Below are positions 1 to 12,567 of a DNA stretch of 64,000 nt, piece after piece (the stretch's first letter is position 1; each line of letters opens with the position of its first letter). Origin of the DNA: Emydura subglobosa (lineage: Eukaryota; Chordata; Testudines; Chelidae); the NCBI GenBank assembly GCA_007922225.1, contig ML679958.1, forward strand, positions 59,172,862 to 59,236,861, read 5' to 3'. The notes below the pieces were generated by a model. That model ran no database searches. It was not told where the DNA came from and worked only from the letters and a program-made list of their open reading frames with translations. The position numbers and the translations under genes were made by a program.

Positions 1-44
1 GTGAAGAAGCGCTCGGCCCAGGGGAGCACGGAGGCCACCCCATC

Positions 45-390
45 ACAGTAGATTGAAGGGATAATATTGTTGTTTACTCACAAGATTGGATCTCAGTGAG
101 AAAAATATCCCAATGGTTATAGCTACCTGCTGTGTCCTGCATAATATCTGAGAGGCAAAAGGGGAAAAGCTGCCACTGAGATGAAAGGCCAAAGTGGAGC
201 GACTGTCTGCTAACCAGCAAGACATGAGAGCTATTAGAAGAGCTCAAAGCAGAGCTCTCTGGATCAGGGAGGCCTTGAAACAGGCCTTTAACAGTCAGAG
301 CAACAGTAATGCATTGTGGTGGACTATGTTCTACCTGGCCTTGCTGTTTTGGGGCCTGTTAGAAATTTTGTGATGCTTGGTGTACATCCA
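45..390 (+). pseudogene. Harbinger transposase C-terminal fragment
   Basis: Reading from about 70 on the + strand gives CLLTRLDLSEKNIP, then MVIATCCVLHNI followed by a stop where the family has Cys-Glu. The reading continues through ERKGEKLPLRWKAKVERLSA and QQDMRAIRRAQSRAL. This is the end of the DDE_Tnp_4 nuclease domain of PIF/Harbinger transposases, where 'CCVLHN' is a family hallmark. The same segment is recognisable on the minus strand of copy 2 (VVIAACCVLHNICE, 44.3-44.4 kb). Only the last quarter of the gene is inside the window, and the in-frame stop in CVLHNI* shows it is a pseudogene. Confidence 0.75.
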
Positions 391-540
391 TGAACATAAC
401 ACTGACAATGCACCTATTGATTTTGTGGTGCTTGCTGTATATTTTTGATTACACTGTTTGTTACTGATTCTATGAGTCGTGTCACACTTTACGGTAGCCA
501 ATAATTGGTTGCTTTCAGTACTGCTAGGCATTCTGCAGCA

Positions 541-1609
541 TTCAAGAAAGGGAGGAAAGAGGATCCAGGGAACTACAAACCAGTCAGCCTCACCTCAATC
601 CCTGGAAAAATCATGGTGCAGGACCTTAAGGAATCCATTTTAAGGCACTTGGAAGAGAGGCAGGTGATCAGGAACAGTCAACATGGATTCACCAAGAGAA
701 AATCATGCCTGACCAACCTGGTTGCTTTCTATGAAGAGGTGACTGGCTCTGTGGATGTGGGGAAAGCGGTGGACATGATATACCTTGACTTTAGCAAAGC
801 TTTTGATACGGTCTCTTACAGTATTCTTATCAGCAAGTTAAAGAAGTATGGATTGGATGAATGAACTATAAAATGGATAGAGAACTGGCTAGAGCATAGG
901 GCTCAACGAGTAGTGATCAATGGCTCCATCTCTAGCTGGCAGCCAGCCACAAGCAGAGTGCCCCAGGGGTTGGTCCTGGGGCCGGTTTTGTTCAACATCT
1001 TCATTAATGATCTGGAAGATGGGGTAGATTGCACCCTCAGCAAGTTTGCAGATGACACTAAGCTGGGAGGAGTGGTATCTACCACTGGAAAATAGGAATA
1101 GGATACAGAAGGACCTAAACAAACTGGAGGATTGGGACAAAAGAAATCTGATGAGGTTCAGCAAGGACAAGTGCAGAGTCCTGCACTTAGGACGGAAGAA
1201 TCCCATGCACAGCTACAGACTGGGGACCAACGAGCTAGGCAGCAATTCTGCAGAAAAGGACCTGGGGGTAACAGTGGATAAGAAGCTGGATATGAGTCAG
1301 CAGTGTGCCCTGGTTGCCAAGAAGGCTAATAGCATATTGGGCTGCATTAGTAGGAGCATTGCCAGCAGATCGAGGGAAGTGATTATTTCCCTCTATTCAA
1401 CATTGCTGAGGCCGCATTTGGAGTATTCTGTCCAGTTTTGGGCCCCCCACTACAGAAAGGATGTGAACAAGTTGGAGAGAATCCAACAGAGGGCAACAAC
1501 AATGATTAGGGGGCTGGAGCACAAGACTTATGAGGAGAGACTGAGGGAACTAGGCTTGTTTAGTCTGCAGAAGAGAAGAATGAGGGGGGGATTTGATAGC
1601 AGCCTTTAA
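541..1609 (+). pseudogene. CR1 reverse transcriptase, broken ORF
   Basis: The RT is spread over three pieces. At 541-861 the frame includes [13 protein letters not shown] and the motif A-like [11 protein letters not shown], ending at a TGA in LDE* where the minus-strand copy at 63.7 kb has Trp ([10 protein letters not shown]). At 913-1095 the sequence reads [19 protein letters not shown] and FADDTKLGG, the latter being the FADD catalytic motif of CR1/L2-type RTs. At 1046-1609 the RT C-terminus and thumb follow in another frame ([40 protein letters not shown]). One nonsense change and at least one frameshift inactivate it. Confidence 0.88.
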
Positions 1610-1949
1610 CTACCTGAAAGGGGTTCCAGGGAGGATGGAACTAGGCTGTTCTCAGTGGTGGCAGATAACAGAACAAGGAGCAACGGTCTCAAGTTGCAGT
1701 GGGGAAGGTCTAGGTTGGACATTAGGAAAAAGTTTTTCACTAGGAGGGTGGTGAAGCACTGGAATGGGTTACCTAGGGAGGTGGTAGAATCTCCATCCTA
1801 AGAGGTTTTTAAGCTGCGGCTTGACAAAACCTTCACTGGGATTATTTAGCTAAGATTACTCCTGCTTTGAGCAGGGGGTTGGGACTAGATGACCTCGTGA
1901 GGTCCCTTCCAACTCTATGATTCTATGATCTATGATTCTATGAATCTAT
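541..1949 (+). mobile_element. CR1 LINE, 5'-truncated, inserted in Harbinger copy 1
   Basis: A non-LTR retrotransposon of the CR1 clade. It encodes reverse transcriptase from the fingers region onward and ends in a CR1 3' UTR with the tail 'gattctatgatctatgattctatga' style repeat. It lies exactly where copy 2 of the host Harbinger (about 45809) is uninterrupted, so its borders are seen by comparison. The element is missing its 5' part, including ORF1 and the endonuclease, as is usual for CR1. It looks relatively young because the RT is still easily readable. Confidence 0.92.
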
Positions 1950-2239
1950 ATGTTCTGAAGTAATAAAGATGAATTATTTTCCAAATAATAGAATTTTATT
2001 CAGTTAGAAAACCAGGACAAAGAGAAATCTGTCTAGTTTAAAACAAATACATTTAAAACTTATTAAATGAATAGAACAGAACTTAACAAGAGGAAAGAAC
2101 ATTCATGTTCATTTTGGGTACGCATACAACAATCAGGGCTCTCACACTGGTCAACGTACGCAAAGCTGTGGTTATCCTTAATGTCCCCGGCACGGCATGG
2201 TAGGAGTAGAGATGCAACCTCTGATGCCATGTGGAATGT

Positions 2240-2560
2240 TTAAGGAGGTGCTAAAACTGAGTTCTCCATGGCCAGCAAAGAGAGGCAAGCCTGTGAGTGT
2301 TGAACCTGCATATTCACAAGGATCTGCTGCATCTGTGTTTGCCACCAGAGAAGCCCATTATGTGCTGGTGAATTTCCCTTTTCTTTTCCTGCTGGGACTC
2401 CTGGGCCTTTCTTCATACAATCTGCAATATTCACCCTCCAGGCCCTCTGCTCACAGTCTAATACAATACAGGCTTGCAGGATCTCACTGAATATGCCATC
2501 CTGAGTCCTCCTTATCTGGCTCAGGCATTCTGTAAGTGTAGAGGGTGAACCTCAAGGCCG
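2240..2560 (-). pseudogene. Harbinger copy 1, second exon of the Myb/SANT-like gene (degenerate)
   Basis: On the minus strand this stretch aligns by eye with the better preserved exon at 46120-46443 (which reads MRRKKITQDGMCNEILQAC and EQRAWRANIADYREKESR). The recognisable remnants here include EGLEGEYCRLYEE and a basic stretch GPGVPAGKEKG. This kind of charged, helical second exon is typical of the accessory Myb-like protein of vertebrate Harbinger elements. Frames are interrupted by stops, so it is not functional. Confidence 0.55.
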
Positions 2561-3305
2561 CAACAGCAGCAGCTACAGATAAAACACACAGAGGTACCAT
2601 TGTCAGTGTAGTCATAACAGAAAGCAAAAATTAAGATTCGGAATTCCCTTCCCTTCCTCCCTAAGGTTTTAATCAAGACACTTCTGCTTCAGAGTGCTTG
2701 TGCATGGCCCCACTCGCAACGCCAAGCGTGGTGAGCATGGCCCACCAGGAGTGAGAGAAATGAGGAGGGAATTGCTCAGTTGCACAAAGCTATGAGTATA
2801 GGGCAATGGCACTGAACACGCACCATTTTCCACAGGTGGTGGTGATTTTAGCTGATATCTCAATCCTGAGAGTCATAAAGGCTGAGAGAGCACAGCTGCT
2901 CCTGGCATTCTAAAGCTGCCCCAAGCCCGAATGCTGCTCAACTGTTTACTGCAGTAATTACTGACTGCTGAGGCAAAGTGTCCTACTGGGGAGGAATAAA
3001 CAAGGCTGCCATCCCTAGAAACTTTCTGGAGAGGATTGCAGAGTACCGCTGTGAAAATTTCATCAAGATCTCTCCAAAGAATCCAAGGGATGTCCCTGTG
3101 TATATAAACAAACTGCTCTTATGCCCTCTCTCCACCTCACTTTACAGGGACATGAACAGCAGATGACAACTCTGCCTCTGCCTCTTCCAGCATGAGTAAA
3201 TGAATGAAAAGTCAATAGCTGTGCCCTGCTAAGTACATCATTTTAATGGGAAGAACATCTACACACTTATCCCGGTTCTTTTCCCTGTATCAGGTTTGCC
3301 TGTGC

Positions 3306-3850
3306 TCAACTGCTGGGACTGACTGGACTGTGGTAGAATCTCAAATGGGTCCTGGCTCTCAGCATAGCTGGATCCCCAGTTGCATGTCTCCCATCCTCCT
3401 CCTTTTCTTCCTCCTCCTCCTTGCTGTTCACAGTAGGAATCTGCATCTTGGGCTCCTTAGAGACATCCATGGTGGTCTGTGAGGTGCTGGTAGGGTCTTC
3501 ACCAAGTATAGCATGCAGCCCATTGTAAAAGTGGCAGGTCTGAGGCTCCTCACCTTGCTGGCCTTCTGGTATTCCTACCACAATTCCTTCACTTTCACAC
3601 AGCACTGCTGTGGATCTCTGTCATACCCTTTCTCCTACATTCCTTGTGTAATCTGCTCATAGATGTCCACATTTGTATGGCTGGTCCCTAGCTGTGTCTG
3701 CAGAGCCTCTTCTCCCCACAGACCCAGGAGTTCCAATATCGTCTGTCTTCTCCAGGCTAGAGCACATCTGGAGTGTGTAGTTGGCATGGTTGGCTGGGCA
3801 GTTGCACACAAGAATGGAAAGCTGCTAGGTGTACTCACCAAGCTGGCCAA
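3306..3850 (-). pseudogene. Harbinger copy 1, Myb/SANT-like DNA-binding protein, first exon
   Basis: Minus-strand reading from 3850 gives an N-terminal Myb/SANT-like (trihelix-type) domain, WRRQTILELLGLWGEEALQ followed by TSHTNVDIYEQITQGM. After a frameshift it continues with EEPQTCHFYNGLHAILGEDP and a Glu-rich acidic run (about 3385-3420). The same order occurs at 48605-48198 in copy 2. In active Harbinger elements the Myb-like partner binds the transposon ends and carries the transposase into the nucleus. Here the helix 3 region has lost its frame, so it is a pseudogene. The gene points toward the transposase gene of the same copy. Confidence 0.72.
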
Positions 3851-4198
3851 TCAGGAAAAGGCATTTCCAACATTTGCAGGATTTTAAGGGGAATGGGGAG
3901 GAAGGGCTTCCAATATCAGACTTCTGGGCAGTGGAGTTCACAACTTTGACCAGACCGGTCAGTGTCAGGTATTGTGGGACAGCTGCTGGAGGCCGACATA
4001 GGTAATGCAGTGTCTACACTCACACTGGATCAACCTCAATACATCGACCATGGCTCAATGCCATTCAGGGAGGTGGTGTTACTGTGTCACCATAACCAGG
4101 CACTTACATCAGTGAGAGACAAATTAAAGTACAGACACATGCAAACTGGGTCTATGCAAGGTGGCTTACATTGATCTAACTTTATAATATAGACCAAG

Positions 4199-6880
4199 CC
4201 TGAATAACTGGTTGACACTGGAGCATGGATGAGATATAGGTATCTGAGGTTCAACTGCGATAAGACTAATGTGTTGTTGGTAGGCTGTGGAAGCAAACAG
4301 AAGAGACAGTGAGGATTGTATGTGCACCTTTGATTGAGGGTGTTTGTTCACTGTTTGTTTCTAAAGTTCATATTCTGGTGGTCTAGTTAGATCTTCAGCT
4401 ACTTTTGGATGACTAGGCAGTAAGTGCCCAGGACTGGTGGTTTTGGTTTTTGGGTTTGTTTTTTTTTTTTAATCAGATGTAACTGGGCGCGGGGGGGAAG
4501 AGTGTGAGGAGGTTTGGACAAGGTTTTGCTAATGGTGTATTTAAATACTTAAAATGTAGGCACAGAGAATGTCCTTACTGACTGTATAAATAAGGAAGTA
4601 ATCTGACCTAATATACATTTTAAGGCTAAAACTTTCAAATGTGGCCTCTAATTTGGGGTGCCTCCATTTCTGAGTGCTGAACTTGGGATTCCTTGAGGCT
4701 GACATGCAGTGTGATGAAGGTTGGACACTCAAAAATATATTCATCCAGAATGTGAGACCATATGAAAATTTGGCTGCAGGTGTTACTTGCCCACAGAAAA
4801 GTAGCTGGCTCTCCACTAGCGGGTAATATACAGAAGCTGCTTGGATGCATAGAAAACAGGAGATATAACAACTAAAACACCTTCTCTTCCTTACTGATGA
4901 TTCTTATACGTTAAGCTGCTGCTTCACTTCCTCCGCTGTTGGTGCCAATGCACACTGGGGAGAAATGAGACAAAGAGATACCCCTTTTGTTTTCAAATGT
5001 CAGAGTGAGAATGAGGCTCCCAAGAGCTTTCCTAAAAAATCCTAACCCTATTCTTGAAAATGAGCAATGAGCACTAAAACTAGAGTCTTATCTAAAAGAC
5101 AGACAAGGTCTGAACCATTTATTTCATCACTATCTTGAGATCATATGAAAAGGACACCGGGGAATACAGTAATATAAAGTATAGTGGAATCCCGTTAAAA
5201 TTAGCATGGGTTGAACACAACTATGGTACCAAGTCAAATTCCGCAGTCCTTACTTAGGTAAAGCCTCCTTACATTGCAGGCAGAGTGCTAGCTGTGTCTG
5301 GACTGAAGGCCAAATCCTGCTTATTTTACCCAGGCAGTTAGTCCCATTTGAAGGTAATTGGACTATTTGCATGAGTAAAATAATCAGGTTTGGGCCCTGA
5401 GTTAGGATTGAAGGATCTGTCCCATACAAATTACAGATGGAGAATATTAGGTCATCTAGTCCAACACCAGCACATGATGAACGAATTAGATAAATCATTG
5501 AAACAAAATATGTTCGTAAGGTCAGTGTGATCTATGGAATCCAGTGAGTAAGCATTGTCTGCTCAGGCAGCTTTAACTTACATACTCAGATTTTCCAATG
5601 TTTAAGAAAACAGTATAGACAAGAAAACATGTAATATGCTTAACTGAGTTTCTTCCTTCCTCCTTTTTTCCTCCCTGCTTCACTCCCTGTTTGAGCATAC
5701 ACTTGTCTAACCTTCTCTTGTGCAACTGTCATGTTTTCCAAGATCTGCACAAAATTCTATGTGGGAAACGGCAAACACCTACAATTTTTATGCAAAATAA
5801 TTCAAGATAAACCAGTCATAATAATTTGCAATTTTGGAGTCATATTTTCCCATCCAGTTTTAAGTAAAACTCCCTGCTGACAGCACTGCCATCACTGGAG
5901 GAATTTTGTTTAAATGTAACTGTATGACAGAACCTCTGTAGTGTATGTGGTTTGCAACAGAGTTTGGAAGGAAGTCAGGGAAAGGAAGCAGGGGGTTAGA
6001 GGGGTGATAGTAATGGAGGAGGAGTGAGAAAGTGCTACTGCGCAATGTTTTCTTTCAGCAACTGGTTACTGGAATACTCCCTGGTATCTGATACTGACCT
6101 CCCCTGCCTCAATCGCCTTGTCTTGCAATAAATGATGAAATAGCAAAGAATGATTTAGCCACTGACTTTGATGGCTCAGTAACGGAGGAAATTAATATAG
6201 TTAATTAAAAAAAATTAAGCTGTTTGAAAAAAACAGCACTGGGAGAAGAGAATCTATGAAAGAGAAACAGCGGTGGAGGGGGGAGGGAGGTAAGTTGGTA
6301 GGGGAGGGAATGGGCCTACTATCACACACCCTAAAAACTTAGACTACGGCCTTGTATTCAAGCTCATGTGGTGAGTCAGCCGCAGAGCCAGTAGCAGAAT
6401 ACAGGAGTCCTCTCCTGGTTCTGTGCTCTTGTCTACAAGACCACACTTCCAGACTGTGGCCTGAACCACAAAGAGACTTAGGCATTGCAATGCCTAACTT
6501 TTAGTCACCTAGAAAATCACAGGAACAAGACTGAGATCCACAAAGCCTGAGTTAGGCACCTAGGCTCCCTATACAATGAATGGCAAAAGATAGGCACCCA
6601 AGAATGAGGCTGATAGGAGCCAGCATGCCAGCAAATGGGAGATGCCAAGGAAAAAGCGTGTCCTAACCAGAGATGCTGGAACTATTTTTGGGGGGGTGGG
6701 TGCTGAGAGCCATTGAACCAAACTGTGAAGCCTGTATATGATGGAAACCACTGACATTCACACATTTACCTCCCGGCTCCCAAAGAACGCTGTGACTCAA
6801 GGATTTATACAGCAAAGCTGCACCTCTGCATCATTGATCTTCTCCCTGGCGGGTGCCCAGTCAACACTGAGCTCTAATAC
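4199..6880. other. Intergenic, no gene seen
   Basis: No ORF in this stretch has protein-like character or splice context that I can support. It contains a poly-T run near 4460-4472 followed by a short G-rich run near 4490. A very degraded minus-strand CR1 3' end lies near 5435-5475 ('ggtcatctagtccaacaccag'). A purine-rich patch is at 6270-6315. 'Ttaggcacctaggctcc'-type inverted-repeat remnants are at 6475-6575. Confidence 0.5.
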
Positions 6881-6884
6881 TTAG

Positions 6885-7087
6885 GGTATGTCTATGCTGA
6901 CGGCAGCAAAGTTGCCACTGCCAGCTCGATCTTTCTGAATTTGCAGTTCCCGACGACGCAGTGCAGTGAAGACGACGCGCAGAAGGGAAACACAGCAGTC
7001 GACGGGAGTTACGCAAGCTACACTGCGTAGTTTGGGTAACTCCCGTCGACTACCGCCGAATCTCCAGGTACGTGTAGACCAGGGCTA
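6885..7087. mobile_element. Short inverted-repeat element (MITE) with central palindrome
   Basis: The left end 'agggtatgtctatgct' and right end 'gtgtagaccagggct' form imperfect terminal inverted repeats shared with several other elements in this window. The centre has a perfect 14-bp inverted repeat, gtcgacgggagtta at 6998-7011 and its complement at 7037-7050. There is no coding capacity. The family resembles non-autonomous hAT-like elements common in turtle DNA; that family assignment is from memory. Confidence 0.65.
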
Positions 7088-7089
7088 AG

Positions 7090-10060
7090 AAAAAGAACAG
7101 GCAGGTAGGTGGTGTTGTCAGGGAGGTGTGGGGGCCAACTAGGAGGGCTCAGAATTGGCAAGGACTGATAATGGGGAGATAATCAGTAGGAGGATGAAAA
7201 GGGGCATGGCCCAAAAGGGGATGGGGCTAATGGGAAGAGTAGAAGGAGGGAAGCTGTGCCAAATTCTCGACCCCTCAGGCTACCATTCCCCCTAACATTG
7301 ACACTCCCCCTCCCTGCACACTAAGCTGCTGCTCCAACAACACTTTAGGTTCTCTCCTGCACCCCACACCCACCCCCTTTACTAGACTTGGGCAGCCCCT
7401 TACCCCTTCCAGCAACTTGGTCCCCAAACAATCCTGGCTGCTTCTGGTTTGCACTTGCCAAGCCCTCTTTTTTCTGTGGAGTGCAGGGAGTAAGCTGCTG
7501 TCTCCCCATCGCTGCTCTCACTGCTCAGTAGGATTGTAAAGGGGAAACAGCTGAGTATTTTAGTCAACGACTTCCTCTTCAGGGTCCCACAATCATTGCT
7601 TATGGCAGCACCTAGGGGCCAACCAAGAATGGAGCCCCATTATCCTAGGCACTGAATAAGCACAGAATTTGAAACAGACCCTGCCCCCAAGCGCTTATCA
7701 GCTACTGAGAGAAAAGAGCCAAAGGCTGGAGAAAAGGGATGTAACACACAAGCAAAGAGGACTGAGTGATGGTTTGCAAACCTCACATTAGCTGCCTGAT
7801 TTTGAGGGCTGCAAGTTGTTTTTTTAGCAGGGGAAATCATGCTGTCTTTTTTTTTTTTTTTGGGGGGGGGGGGGGGTGTTTTGTTATTTAAATGCTGTGG
7901 GTTGGGTTTTTTGGCAGGGGATGCCGGAGAGGTGCAGAAGGGAAGTGGAACGAGGCTGAGGTGAACAGACTGAGGGAAGGAGGTTGGCGCAAACAGCCAA
8001 TCAACACAGGGGGAAAGAACATTCAGAGAAAAACTGTAGAAACTGAGGAAGAAGCTTGATGACATCATCAGTGCCTGACAGCCTCTGCTTCAAATGCTCC
8101 TGCAGATTTACTTCTTCAGCTGGCTCTTCCCTGCATTTTTAGAAAAACTCTGCACAACCGCAGGGTGTTTCTCCCATAGGAATAATACTGAAGTAAGTGC
8201 TTCCAAGTTTTTTTTATTGGTTAGTATAGAGGTAGTGAATAGGCAGACTGCGGGCCAAATCCAAACTACCAAAAATCTTTTTTTATTTACTTACTATCAT
8301 TGTTATTTTTTTATTATTATTTTCTCTGGAGTCTGGACCTTGACTATACCTTCACCAAGAAATCTGGACCTTGACAAAAAAAATAATTGAGTATTCATGG
8401 GTTAGGACATCTAATTTTTTTACCCACAATGCATTGTTTTCAGCATGAATGTACCCTTTAATATTACCCTGATAGCAGTAGCACATGAGGGTGTGGAGGC
8501 AGTCACAATGGGAAATATGAACTATTTTACTCTTTCAGCTGAACAATATATGAGGAAATCCTTATTACCATGCAGAATCATTGGATAATTAAATTATAGC
8601 AGTCAGGCAAAATTCACACATCCCGTGCCCAAGAAAACTCTGTACTAGGCCTGGTCCCTTTCTCGCCTCAGCCTCATGAGAGTTATCCCTGAACAGCTAT
8701 AGGAGAGGGAAGAAATGGACTGGGATCCCAGTGGTGGGCTGCAGCGGTCTCCTAGGAATTCAATACTTTTCCCCACAGTGTTGCAGCAAAGTCTAGCATG
8801 CTGTTCTGGGGCACTCTGCTGTTGGAGGTGCCACCTTTCAATCACCTTTGGGAGACTCCTTCTTGTACCTCATACAGAAAACTGATGTCACTATAGTTAC
8901 AGCAGATGTCCTGGCCAAATTCTAGGTTTGGCAATTCTGTCTACCTTAGCAGTTTCAGCTGGATACTGTATTCTTCCCTTCCTCTGCTGTAAAACCGTAG
9001 CCATGTTTCACGTCACAGGTGGCTGCGTTTCAGTAACAATTAAGAGATCCAACTGTAGTCAGAGTATCATTCAGTTAATCTGCTTTAAGCATGTGCACAC
9101 TTTGGAAATTCAGCTCTGCCTCTAATTAGTAATTAACTGATTGCACCCCCTGTAGGTAAGCTTAACCAACATTTCCCCTTATGGGACCTTATTTTCAGTT
9201 ACTTATAACTATGCCAAAATACATCCATTCAAGCTGAAATTTTCCATGCTGGGTGTCTGCGTAAGAGTGAATCTTTCTACAAAGTTTGAGCTAAATCAAT
9301 TCAGCTGTTTCTGAGAACAAGGTTAGAGAAAAAAATACATGGTTTCCCCCACGTTAAATCTGCCCCCCCCACCGTACATTTCAAGGATTAGCTTCAGTGC
9401 CTCTGTGCTTCACAGAAGAGACTTGAAATCCGGCATGGGGCATGCCCTGGTGTCAAAGACATGTCTTCTGCCATCCCTGTAAAAATTTACCCAAATTTGG
9501 CCAAGTTATAAACCTTTGGAAAAAAAACTCAGGTCACACATGCTCAGTAAAGACTTGTCAGCTAAGTTCTCTGAAAATTCTCTCCCCACCAAGCATGCAC
9601 CATTTTGGGGTTGTGGGGCTGAGCAAAACTTTCCCTGCATTTGCTCCTCCTAGCCCTGTGGGGCTACTGTAGTGCTGGGCACCATAAATGAGAGAGGGAA
9701 ACTCTCTCTCCTGTGTGCTCAATACCCCCTGTGATATGACTCATTTAAGACCATGTTGGGCAGCTAGAGGAACTCAAAGGATTAGTAATTCTTTTACCAG
9801 TGGCTGCCTACACACCACCATGATGGGTATATTAGATGTGTGGTATAATTAACAGGCTATAGAGCCTCTAGGTCAACAGTTCAAATCCAGCCCAGGCTGG
9901 TAGAGGTGGTAAAGAATTGCCATCTGATAGATGGCCTGTGCTCATGAATTGGTGGTCTGACTTCCTTCCTTGTGGCCAGGTATCCACAAAAAAAAAAAAA
10001 GGCGCTTCTGCTAAGGGCCAAATTTTCAGCAGATCTCCTTACCTACACTTGTAAAGTTTG
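7090..10060. other. Intergenic, low-complexity tracts, no gene seen
   Basis: There is a purine-rich stretch at 7100-7270. A T run followed by a G run is at about 7846-7876, and an A/T-rich patch at 8270-8330. A poly-A of about 13 is near 9990. A stretch at 9850-9905 with 'cagttcaaatcc' resembles a Pol III B box and could be a degraded SINE. No supported coding exon was found. Confidence 0.45.
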
Positions 10061-10064
10061 CAAA

Positions 10065-10290
10065 CATCTTAGGTATTTATATGGCCCCAGTTACTGTAGA
10101 ATCTGAGCGTCTCAAAATCTTTGATGTACTTATCCTCCCAATACCCCCATGAGGCAGGGACATACTATTATCCCTATTTGACAGATTGGGGATGGAGGCA
10201 CTTATACACAAAGTTACTGGAGTAGGCACTGATGCCAAGTCTCAGATGGTCTAAGCTTGCACTCTAACCAGCAGACCAGCCTTCTTCCCC
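10065..10290 (+). repeat. MIR-like SINE remnant
   Basis: Contains the characteristic core 'actattatccctatttgacagattgggg' pattern followed by a run ending in 'gcactctaaccagcagacc'. This is typical of MIR/CORE-SINE-derived sequence, where a matching stretch reads 'attatccccattttacagatgagg'. It is diverged, with no intact Pol III promoter seen. Confidence 0.6.
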
Positions 10291-12560
10291 TGGGAAGTCA
10301 GTTTGTTTGCACATACCTACTAAGCATAGACAGATAGAAGGTTAATTGTGAAAGCAAATGTTGCAGGTTACACCTGCCAGTCAGTACTGTGCAGGAAGAT
10401 GAAGGCGTTTGTGGTCACAGCTTTTGCTGGGAGGCTAACTGAAATTAGGCCTTAATTAGGCCGCCTCAGTAGAAAAGTTAGGTTTGAAATGACTTGAAAC
10501 GTGAATTGCCCTCACACTCACAGACATGGTCCCTGAAGAACCGAGTTGAGGCTCATCAGTAGCCAACACGTTAAGCCTGCACTGGAACTTTATAGGATCT
10601 GTGAATTCAGCCTCAGATGTTTTTTAAAAAAAAATACCTGAGAAGGGAAAAAAGGGGGTCATACATTTTTTAATTCTATGTTTAATTAAAAAAAAAAAAA
10701 AGGATAAACTACTTCTTTTTGCCATTATATATGGGGTCAATATAGTCCTTTCCATCCTTTTTTTACTGGAGGACAAGGCTGGACAGGATGAATCTTTAGC
10801 AAAGAGATCTTTCCTTGCAGACTGACTAAAACTCCTTTCCCATTCAGTTACTTCAGTATCACTTCTTTGATACTTGTGATGTCATAGTTTATTCATGAAG
10901 TCATCGAGGAGAAACAGCGTAGACAATACCTGAATTTATAATGCAAAATAAAGCAGAAATTAAAAACTTCCAAGCCTTTGTTAATCATAAAGAAGCAAAA
11001 AAAGTACAAAACCCGCTGAGAGCGAAGGCATATTTATACTTGACAGAAGCCAGCTGTGGATTTTAAGAGTCTGTTTTGATAATATTTAACTGCATATTTG
11101 AACTGTGTAGGTGTAAGAAACTGCACAGTAATCATGTTTGTAAGAACAAAAAAAGATAAAGTAACCAACATGCTAGATAAGACAAGTTTGAATTAACACT
11201 AAACCTGTACAGTTGAGGGAGAAGTTAACATGGAAATGAGAGACTAATACACATGTATAAGAAAAGATAACAGAAAGTTATAAATAAGATTGTGTGACAA
11301 AGGGAGGTTGAACCTGTATAGTCCAGTGCTGGAGGTGACTACGATGAGATTGTCCTGATAAACTTCCCATTTGTGAATAACTGTTGTGAGTGTTTTGAGT
11401 TAATAAATATTTGCTAGACCCATCTGCTGAGTAAGTGAACCTCAATCCAACAGCCCCCTTTGCAGGCCTTTTTTATTTGCTGATAAAGTTCCATGCTTGC
11501 CTGTGGCACACTATAAAAATGCTGCCCATCCAGCACTTTTCACAAGTACTAAAGTTCCTAGTTACAGACACATTTCAAAATAAGAAACATTTGAGAAACC
11601 ATGTATCTGGCATCAAGGGCTGCTTCAGAGAACACAAACCTAACCTGAGGCACTGGAGGCCCGTGGATTCTGAAGCCCCACCCCAGCAAGGATAGATTGC
11701 AATGCTAGCATGATGTTTACTCCTATGCTCCAGTTCCATGTAATGAGGGGAATAAACTACTTTGTGTTGACTGAGATTGCAGTGGTCATAACAACTTGAA
11801 TCCCTTGAATTCAGATGTCTCCTCAATATATCTCTGCCTGGCTTGGGCACATAGCAGGTTCTCTCCTCTCCTACTTAACAGGAAACCTTCTCCCATTCCT
11901 ATCCATTTCAAACACATCGATCGTCCTCACTGCACTTCAGTGAGATTTAATCTCACCAGTTAGCATGGCAAAGGAGTTTGGGCTAGCTGAGGAGTAGGGT
12001 AGAAGATCTCTCACTGATGTTTGGATTTTTAAGCTGCATGGGCCAATTAAATGGCAGTGCAGGGAGCCCCAAATCAGCTTGAACTGGTCCTGTCTGGAAC
12101 ATTTTTTGGTTCTAGGAATTAGTCTCCTTTTTCCTAAAGTGATTATCTTAGGTGACATTCCAGTTCTGCCCAATATTCAAAGTCCAAGTTAGTGCAAGAG
12201 AAGTTTGGCTGAGAAAAGACAATCGGACCATTTAAAAATAAACAGATGGGGGGGAAAGGGAGTGGGAAATTAACCTTGTTTTTAAAAAATATTTAAATTA
12301 GTTGTTCATTTTAATTTATAGACTTTATTATATCTTCTCTCATTCCTGTTAGCACTTCTAACTGCTTGTGCACACAGAACTGCGGTTCTGATTGACTTTG
12401 TATACCTATACATGATCTCACTGTAACCTGCAAAATTTAATATAATCCATTAATGCTCTTCTTGGACTGGTTCATGCTAGCTTTTAACTCTAAACAATAA
12501 TTAGCGTTCAGAGAATTCCAGGAACTACAGCACAAGTTCTTCAATAGTTACTAGTGAGGC
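10291..12560. other. Intergenic, no gene seen
   Basis: A+T-rich unique-looking sequence with A runs near 10625 and 10688-10702. None of the short open frames carries recognisable motifs. Confidence 0.4.
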
Positions 12561-12567
12561 TGGATGC

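Larger units (their letters stand above)
1..4198 (+). mobile_element. PIF/Harbinger element, copy 1 (left end outside window, split by CR1)
   Basis: The left edge encodes the C-terminal end of a DDE_Tnp_4-type (Harbinger) transposase on the + strand. The right part encodes a Myb/SANT-like protein on the minus strand, the usual two-gene content of animal Harbinger elements. Long stretches (about 400-540, 1950-2900 and 3230-4198) match a second copy at 45640-48925 by eye in the same order and orientation, which defines the element body and its right end near 4198. A CR1 at 541-1949 interrupts it. The left terminus lies before the window, so the terminal inverted repeats cannot be compared. The coding parts are broken by stops and frameshifts, so the copy is dead. 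Confidence 0.75.

Noticed and set aside
2978..3166. 62-codon frame on + and similar frames within Harbinger copy 1
   Set aside because: Lies in non-coding Harbinger body that is also present in copy 2 without a conserved frame.
9850..9905. tRNA-like B box 'cagttcaaatcc'
   Set aside because: No A box at the proper distance and no cloverleaf could be drawn; at best a degraded SINE.
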